Part shown: piece after piece, positions 18,201 through 21,276 of the stretch
Layout of the letters: every line of letters begins with the position of its first letter
Numbering within the stretch: position 1 is the first letter of the stretch
Assembly (NCBI GenBank): GCA_027297485.1
Contig: JAPUHZ010000035.1
Coordinates: 1 to 21,276, forward strand
Length of the DNA stretch: 21,276 nucleotides
Direction of reading: 5' to 3'
DNA from: Deltaproteobacteria bacterium
GTDB taxonomy: Bacteria > Desulfobacterota_B > Binatia > UBA9968
Translations under genes and position numbers: made by a program
Notes under the pieces: model-generated
What the model was told of the DNA's origin: nothing
What the model saw: only the letters and a program-made list of their open reading frames with translations
The model's database searches: none

Positions 18201-18578
18201 TGGGGCTTCAGCTCTAATGTGCTGCGCCGCGCAGTACGCTCTTCTTTGCTATGGAAAGAACTCCCCTTCGTTTACCGCCACCGAGATGATCTCGTTGAGG
18301 GGTTCATTGACCTCGCCTTCGAGGAGGATGGCGAGATCGTGGTGGTCGATTTTAAGACTGACATGGTTGAGAACGGAAAAGAACTAGAAGAGAGGGTTCT
18401 TCTCTACGCGCCGCAGGGTGTCGTCTACGCAATCGCCCTAGAGAGGATCACACATAAGAAGGTAAAAGAGGTAGTTTTTCTATTTCTCTCGGCCAAGGTA
18501 GAAAAACCTATATCCCTGGGAAAAAGAGCGCTCCAACGGGTCGAGAGACTCTTGAAAGAGGCGGGACCAGCAAGTTAA
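15246..18578 (+). CDS. addA: AddA helicase-nuclease (UvrD-like, RecB-type nuclease)
   Basis: A 1110-residue SF1A helicase with a C-terminal nuclease, the motor subunit of AddAB. Walker A is AGAGTGKTT with Lys31. Motif Ia ITFTEKAAGEM follows, then TIHSFCAALLRERP, motif II with Asp353-Glu354 (LVDEFQD), motif III GDPKQSIYRFRRAD, and motif VI VAATRARDYL. The nuclease shows His945 (GSFVHGIF), Asp1022 (GFIDLAF) and Asp1035-Phe-Lys1037 (VVDFKTD), so both helicase and nuclease sites appear intact. It lies 2 bases behind addB in the same operon and is probably translated by coupling. Together the pair would replace RecBCD. No Chi sequence can be inferred from the gene. Confidence 0.94.
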   Translation: MSVTEDNGIRERAGNDLKQSFIVEAGAGTGKTTVLISRVLGAVITGKTDLERIVAITFTEKAAGEMKVRLRFELEQALRRLDGEEWRRARNALTDIERAQVATIHSFCAALLRERPVEAKVEPAFEVLDELGANLLIDRTWEEWLSAEMEQGPPPLLELLRSGIRLDEIHKVGKFLLHHRDILGKVPPPVSEEVEEFFRLFTDDLQKLNELQSACKDPADRAFIQVVSLNKSSEKLSGMGPEGQRDFLLSHLEIRPAAGNQKNWHSKENLTEAKRLFGKIREGQEKVSAAIRHNQAVGLLKWLNGFVERYEQAKSAEGCLDFFDLLYRCRELLKNNKRVRGYFQQRFDSILVDEFQDTDPLQIEILFFLAEKSPRAERWQQVDLRPGKLFLVGDPKQSIYRFRRADIEAYHEAKGIIARQGKLLALTLNFRSRPMVVGWINALFSRLIRPPDEGAYQPAYQPITASRTGREGPCVLVLPPAPQISVEDGSASKLRMAEARTVAALLKRIMAEGWFVWDQREGEKRKIGYGDVGILFRAKEAIDLYEEEFRDFEIPYRVAGGRRYYSRLEMGALAAILSSLDNPKDAVALTAALRSPFFGVSDEELFIFVQEGYPLDFLALGDVTGRLPKSIREAARCLRELYDLRNDVNVSLFLLKIYEATRILPLLYLKPQGDQKVANLLKMVELARGLEKRGLTTLRSFVQFLKKMEVTEAEEGESPLAEESEDAARIMTIHKAKGLEFPLVILADAAYEGRHRIGRGVVNRSQGRLEICIGSPQRGIMTQGWQETRERERLREEAEDYRLLYVAATRARDYLVIPFLPGNEKKRFLGPLWKNLEIGEDIPWGKEVYPESGPGVMVVDSRTLDTEKRELRPFRSGLDFKKPETGDRRTEPSRIRYQLWEHHRQGIRDKGRLGRKVLAATAVAKPKDEEIRASGLGAAFGSFVHGIFRAIDFHRPEGLRAIARALGGEHGLDEATVERGIRLVEWGFSSNVLRRAVRSSLLWKELPFVYRHRDDLVEGFIDLAFEEDGEIVVVDFKTDMVENGKELEERVLLYAPQGVVYAIALERITHKKVKEVVFLFLSAKVEKPISLGKRALQRVERLLKEAGPAS

Positions 18579-18596
18579 CCGCCAGATTGTACAGAC

Positions 18597-18616
18597 GTGG
18601 ATAGTCCACACTTTTC
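18597..18616 (+). terminator. Weak terminator-like hairpin after addA
   Basis: GTGGA (18597-18601) pairs with TCCAC (18605-18609) around TAG, followed by ACTTTTCT. The five-pair stem and interrupted T tract make it a marginal terminator for the addBA transcript. Confidence 0.25.
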
Positions 18617-18741
18617 TAAATACTGCTTCCCCCCGCTTGGTAGAATTCTGATGCGAGCGTGATTTCCGTCACGATTGGCTTTTTGTAACGACCGCTGCTC
18701 TGGGGTGTGAAAAATATTGCAGATCTGTACAGCGTGCGCAT
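18616..18741 (-). pseudogene. Truncated msrA remnant
   Basis: Minus-strand translation gives TLYRSAIFFTP, then [14 protein letters not shown] and ASEFYQA, which align to residues 92-139 of the intact MsrA encoded about 1 kb to the right. The N-terminal half with the catalytic GCFWG is absent, about 13-14 residues ([13 protein letters not shown] region) are deleted in frame, and the C-terminal tail is replaced by GGSSI before a TAG. The frame is still open from an ATG at 18741 (41 codons), but without the active site it cannot be a sulfoxide reductase. It is best read as a decayed second copy or a leftover of recombination with a foreign msrA. Confidence 0.85.
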
Positions 18742-19148
18742 TTTAGGGGAAAATTGCTGTTACCATTGGAAATGCTTTCAATTACAAAGGTTCAGCAGTT
18801 AGAGAGGTGGGATGGGTAGAATCACTCGGCCATTTTTGGTCTCCTACGAGCCGGATTTGTACAGGCGGAGGAGAACACGGGTGAAGTAATTCCTTGAGAT
18901 CGGCAACAGAGTTAAATACAGTGATAATGATATTTCTGCATTCAACGCAGCCAATCAATCAGTGAAGAACACATTTTTACACAGGAGTACTTTCTTTACC
19001 GGACCCTAATCGGAGGGGGCCGTTCAATATAACTTCAGAAGGGTCAAGCGCACAGAAGTTGGCAGGATTTTTGCTGTCCATTTGACTGAGACCTCCCCAC
19101 CACTTCAAGGAGCGATCCCATACCTTGTCATAAAAGGAGGCATCTCCA
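18742..19148. other. Stretch between the msrA remnant and the lipoprotein gene
   Basis: No convincing gene. A possible plus-strand promoter, TTGAGA (about 18893) with TACAGT 17 bases on, lies about 230 bases before the lipoprotein gene. GATAATGATA nearby resembles half of a Fur box only. A minus-strand frame at 18977-19186 has no ribosome binding site and overlaps the lipoprotein gene, so I do not call it. Confidence 0.35.
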
Positions 19149-19559
19149 ATGCGCATAGAACAGAAAAGAGAGTTTTTCGGTTTCACCCTGGTTGTAACCC
19201 TGCTTACCTTGTTTACCTGTGGCTGTTCCGCCCTAGAGCAATCCCCATCTCAGCTAGCTGCAGATAAAAAACCAGTCGAAGATGCTATCAGCAATGCCCA
19301 AGCCGCGGCCGATAGAGCAGAGCAGGCAGCAGCGAAGGTGGAGGCCGCGATAGCGAAGCTGAATGCTGCAGCATCTAAGGCCGATGAGGCTGCAGCAAAC
19401 GCAAATGCGGCAACTAAGCAGCGTACGGTGGTAGTGTCAAGGGTAAAGACAGCAGCGGCGAAGGCAGAGGCAGCAGCCTCAGAAGCAAAGAGGGCAAAAG
19501 AGAAGGCGGAGGAAGCTTTCAAAAAAACTCTTCTGCTCCTAATGACTATCAGTCGATAA
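19149..19559 (+). CDS. Alanine-rich coiled-coil lipoprotein (alanine-zipper type)
   Basis: A 136-residue exported protein. The N-terminus has Lys/Arg residues, a hydrophobic core (about 11-22) and FTCGC, where Cys26 (or Cys24) would be the lipidated residue, so an envelope location as a small structural lipoprotein is likely. Residues ~38-130 are an Ala-, Lys- and Glu-rich heptad-like region with no Pro or Gly, predicted as one long coiled coil resembling the Lpp/alanine-zipper lipoproteins of Gram-negative bacteria. The start is well fixed: AGGAGG (19134-19139) lies about 9 bases before the ATG. The end is polar with a short hydrophobic LLLLM before SR, rather than the terminal Lys that links Lpp to peptidoglycan. 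It is convergent with msrA across 47 bases. Confidence 0.78.
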   Translation: MRIEQKREFFGFTLVVTLLTLFTCGCSALEQSPSQLAADKKPVEDAISNAQAAADRAEQAAAKVEAAIAKLNAAASKADEAAANANAATKQRTVVVSRVKTAAAKAEAAASEAKRAKEKAEEAFKKTLLLLMTISR

Positions 19560-19606
19560 AAGTATTGACCGCCGAAACCCTGGCCATAACCTAATATTTT
19601 CTTCGA

Positions 19607-20068
19607 TCAATGTCGTCCGCGCCTTGCTAAATATTGCTGGTGATATTCCTCTGCTTGATAGAACTCTGATGCGGGAGTAATCTCAGTCACGATCGGTTTT
19701 TTATACTTACCGGAGCTTTGGAGCCTCTCCTTTGAGGCCTCCGCCGCAGACTTTTGCTCTGGGGTGTGAAACAATATTGCAGACCGATACTGCGTGCCTA
19801 TGTCTGGACCCTGTCGGTTCAGCGTCGTCGGATCATGGATTTCCCAAAACACCTTGAGAAGCTCATCATAGGAAACCTTGGCGGGATCATATTTCACTTC
19901 CACCACTTCAGCGTGGCCGGTTTGATCCGTGCACACGTCTTCATAGGTCGGATTTTTAAGAGATCCTCCGGAGTACCCGACTGCCGACGACACCACCCCC
20001 TTAACCTTACGAAACGCCGCCTCTACTCCCCAGAAACAACCCGCTCCAAAAGTGGCCTTTTGCATCAT
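19607..20068 (-). CDS. msrA: Peptide methionine sulfoxide reductase A
   Basis: MsrA reduces methionine-(S)-sulfoxide in oxidised proteins using thioredoxin. The 153 residues are a compact cytoplasmic MsrA: GCFWG at 10-14 with nucleophile Cys11, GYSGG (31-35), then [19 protein letters not shown] (40-58) and the HDPT segment (79-82) are all in place. There is no C-terminal resolving cysteine; only Cys46 remains besides Cys11, so regeneration may use external thiols or Cys46. Two adjacent ATGs begin the frame; AGGAG (20080-20076 region) is about 8 bases before the first. A truncated copy lies about 1 kb to the left on the same strand. Confidence 0.96.
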   Translation of the reverse strand: MMQKATFGAGCFWGVEAAFRKVKGVVSSAVGYSGGSLKNPTYEDVCTDQTGHAEVVEVKYDPAKVSYDELLKVFWEIHDPTTLNRQGPDIGTQYRSAILFHTPEQKSAAEASKERLQSSGKYKKPIVTEITPASEFYQAEEYHQQYLARRGRH

Positions 20069-20118
20069 ATTATCAGCTCCTATTTGTTCGTTACTGACTC
20101 TTTAGATTATTAGCATAC

Positions 20119-20163
20119 CCCGCGGCTTGCCGCGGGCACATAACCGATGGGGTTTCAAACCCC
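20119..20163. repeat. Two adjacent palindromes (REP-like)
   Basis: CCCGCGGC (20119-20126) pairs perfectly with GCCGCGGG (20129-20136), and GGGGTTT (20149-20155) pairs perfectly with AAACCCC (20157-20163). The two hairpins are 12 bases apart. No T tract follows on either strand, so they are not standard terminators. Paired G+C palindromes in an intergenic region resemble dispersed repeats of the REP type. Confidence 0.6.
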
Positions 20164-20592
20164 GTGGTCGATATAATTAGATTACGAAATCTTCACGCAC
20201 CTAACAACCACTTTGCTGATGTAACACCGACTTGTTTCAAGTCACACCCCTCTCATCTTGGACTCAGGATATTCCTCCCCTCTACCGGCCCCCGCATGAG
20301 GGAGGCCAACGCACCAGCGAAGCAAAGGATAGCGGCAGGCTGATGTTTAGAAGCTCAGAGTCCGTAGTGACCATAAAAACGGCCAGAGCTACGATGCCTA
20401 AAGCCCACCAGCGATGATGGGGACCAAACACTGTCATATGAATAAAACTTTTCATTAAACACAGGATACCGACTCCAGGCCTGATGCCCCGCGGAACTTG
20501 ACCTTCAAGATTTGGAAATGATTACGTCCTTGTGAGCCGATGAACGACCGTACGGCTCTGATAACCTCGCCAGACGATCGAAGAAGCGGACA
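20164..20592. other. Gene-poor stretch holding an MFS remnant
   Basis: Apart from the transporter fragment at 20282-20437 I see no coding sequence, promoter or terminator. The DNA between the MFS fragment and the cyclophilin stop is unassigned. Confidence 0.4.
20282..20437 (-). pseudogene. 5' fragment of an MFS drug-transporter gene
   Basis: The 51-codon frame from ATG 20437 to TAG 20284-20282 begins MTVFGPHHRWWALGIVAL, continues AVFMVTTDSELLNISLPL and then becomes non-homologous (RWPPSCGGR). RWWALGIVALAVFMVTxD…NISLP is the first transmembrane helix and motif of EmrB/QacA-type (DHA2) permeases, in which the conserved Asp follows that helix. The remaining 13 helices are missing, so this is a truncated remnant. 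I found no continuation in the other frames downstream. Confidence 0.65.
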
Positions 20593-21195
20593 TCACTTTC
20601 GGTTGGATTTCTGAATGACGACAGGTTGAACGGGCACGTTCTGGTACGGCCCCTTATTCCCGGTCGGGACACCGGAGATCTTGTCGATTACATCCATCCC
20701 TTCGATCACTTTCCCGAACACGGCATAGCCGAAGTCCCGGCCTCCGTGGTCCAGGACCCCATTGTTTTTCAAATTAATGAAGAACTGCGAGGTGGCACTA
20801 TTGATATCCTGCGTACGCGCCATCGAAAGAGTGCCCCGATCGTTTTTAAGACCGTTATCCGCCTCGTTCTTGATCGGGGGACGAGTCGACTTCTGCACCA
20901 TTTCCTCGGTAAAACCGCCACCCTGAAGGACAAATCCGGGGATGACTCGGTGGAATATGATTCCGTTGTAAAAGCCACTATCGACGTACTCAAGAAAGTT
21001 TTTGACTGTTACCGGAGCCTCATCGGGATAAAGTTCGATCGTAAGTTCCCCTAGTGTGGTTGAAAAAACAACGGTCGGTCTCTCTACTGCTTGCTTACTT
21101 GCCATGCCTTCACCTCCTACCTGCCCGGCTGCGGAGAGCAGAAAGCCGATTGCCGCTGCCGTTAGTTTGATCCGTTTCTTGATGTTGTTATTCAT
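20593..21195 (-). CDS. Cyclophilin-type peptidyl-prolyl cis-trans isomerase
   Basis: A prolyl isomerase of 200 residues from ATG 21195 (AGGAG five bases upstream). The first 24 residues form a signal peptide (KKRIK, then [14 protein letters not shown]), giving a periplasmic PpiA-like protein. The cyclophilin core shows Arg83 in [20 protein letters not shown], and [16 protein letters not shown], all active-site or family motifs. A second ATG at codon 31 (21105) has a 9-base perfect anti-Shine-Dalgarno match (AGGAGGTGA, 21118-21110) and would produce a 170-residue cytoplasmic PpiB-like form. A GTG at 21198 is too close to the upstream AGGAG to be used. The upstream neighbour is outside the window. 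Confidence 0.94.
   Translation of the reverse strand: MNNNIKKRIKLTAAAIGFLLSAAGQVGGEGMASKQAVERPTVVFSTTLGELTIELYPDEAPVTVKNFLEYVDSGFYNGIIFHRVIPGFVLQGGGFTEEMVQKSTRPPIKNEADNGLKNDRGTLSMARTQDINSATSQFFINLKNNGVLDHGGRDFGYAVFGKVIEGMDVIDKISGVPTGNKGPYQNVPVQPVVIQKSNRK
21106..21118 (-). promoter_or_regulatory. Internal Shine-Dalgarno for a short cyclophilin form
   Basis: AGGAGGTGA on the minus strand (21118-21110) complements the 16S rRNA 3' end over nine bases and stands at the normal distance from the in-frame ATG at 21105 (AGGAGG ends 7 bases before it). It is stronger than the site serving the upstream ATG. Confidence 0.6.
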
Positions 21196-21276
21196 CACCT
21201 CTCCTTTGAATTTGAAATCCTAGCCCGCATTTCTCACCGGAGCGCGAAGCGAGGGCGCGCAGATGCCCGGAGATAC

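Noticed and set aside
18893..18940. Fur box near GATAATGATA
   Set aside because: Only about half of the 19-bp consensus matches, and the neighbouring gene is not an iron gene.
18977..19186. 69-codon minus-strand frame
   Set aside because: No ribosome binding site; overlaps the well-supported lipoprotein start on the other strand.
19250..19522. 90-codon alanine-rich minus-strand frame
   Set aside because: Mirror of the repetitive lipoprotein coding region; it has no ribosome binding site.

Overview
The window looks like chromosome from a Gram-negative bacterium of roughly 50-56% G+C. Signal peptides, a lipobox-bearing alanine-rich lipoprotein and a periplasmic cyclophilin support a double membrane. 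AddAB in place of RecBCD and a SerA with an aminotransferase partner would suit a deltaproteobacterium-like or Methylomirabilota/NC10-like lineage. That placement is an impression from gene content only.

Layout. (1) 1-2770 is an accessory zone. It holds the 3' end of an IS4-family transposase, then a gene-free stretch in which a sigma70-type promoter, a highly structured ~415-nt region and a strong intrinsic terminator line up as an unassigned non-coding RNA. A lone alpha/beta hydrolase (minus strand) follows, then a second gene-poor stretch with adjoining hairpins. (2) 2774-4488 (minus) is a two-gene unit: a HAD phosphatase followed by an aldo/keto reductase. (3) 4818-8944 (plus) holds a class V aminotransferase overlapping serA by one base (TAATG), then purA. 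Together with the divergent HAD gene this block could supply serine-pathway chemistry, plus AMP synthesis from PurA. (4) 8950-11702 (minus) encodes gamma-glutamyltranspeptidase and a solute-binding protein, both with export signals. (5) 12076-18578 (plus) is the addB-addA operon for double-strand-break end processing. (6) 18579-21195 is a decaying region: an msrA remnant, an alanine-zipper lipoprotein gene, intact msrA, paired palindromes, a 5' fragment of an MFS transporter gene, and a cyclophilin gene with two well-supported start sites.

The most unusual signal is the promoter-to-terminator RNA candidate at 661-1076, which I could not match to tmRNA, RNase P RNA, 4.5S RNA or 6S RNA. Next are the two-start cyclophilin, the truncated msrA duplicate close to its intact copy, and the possible non-canonical serine pathway formed by the HAD phosphatase, aminotransferase and SerA genes. 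No CRISPR array, rRNA or tRNA was seen.
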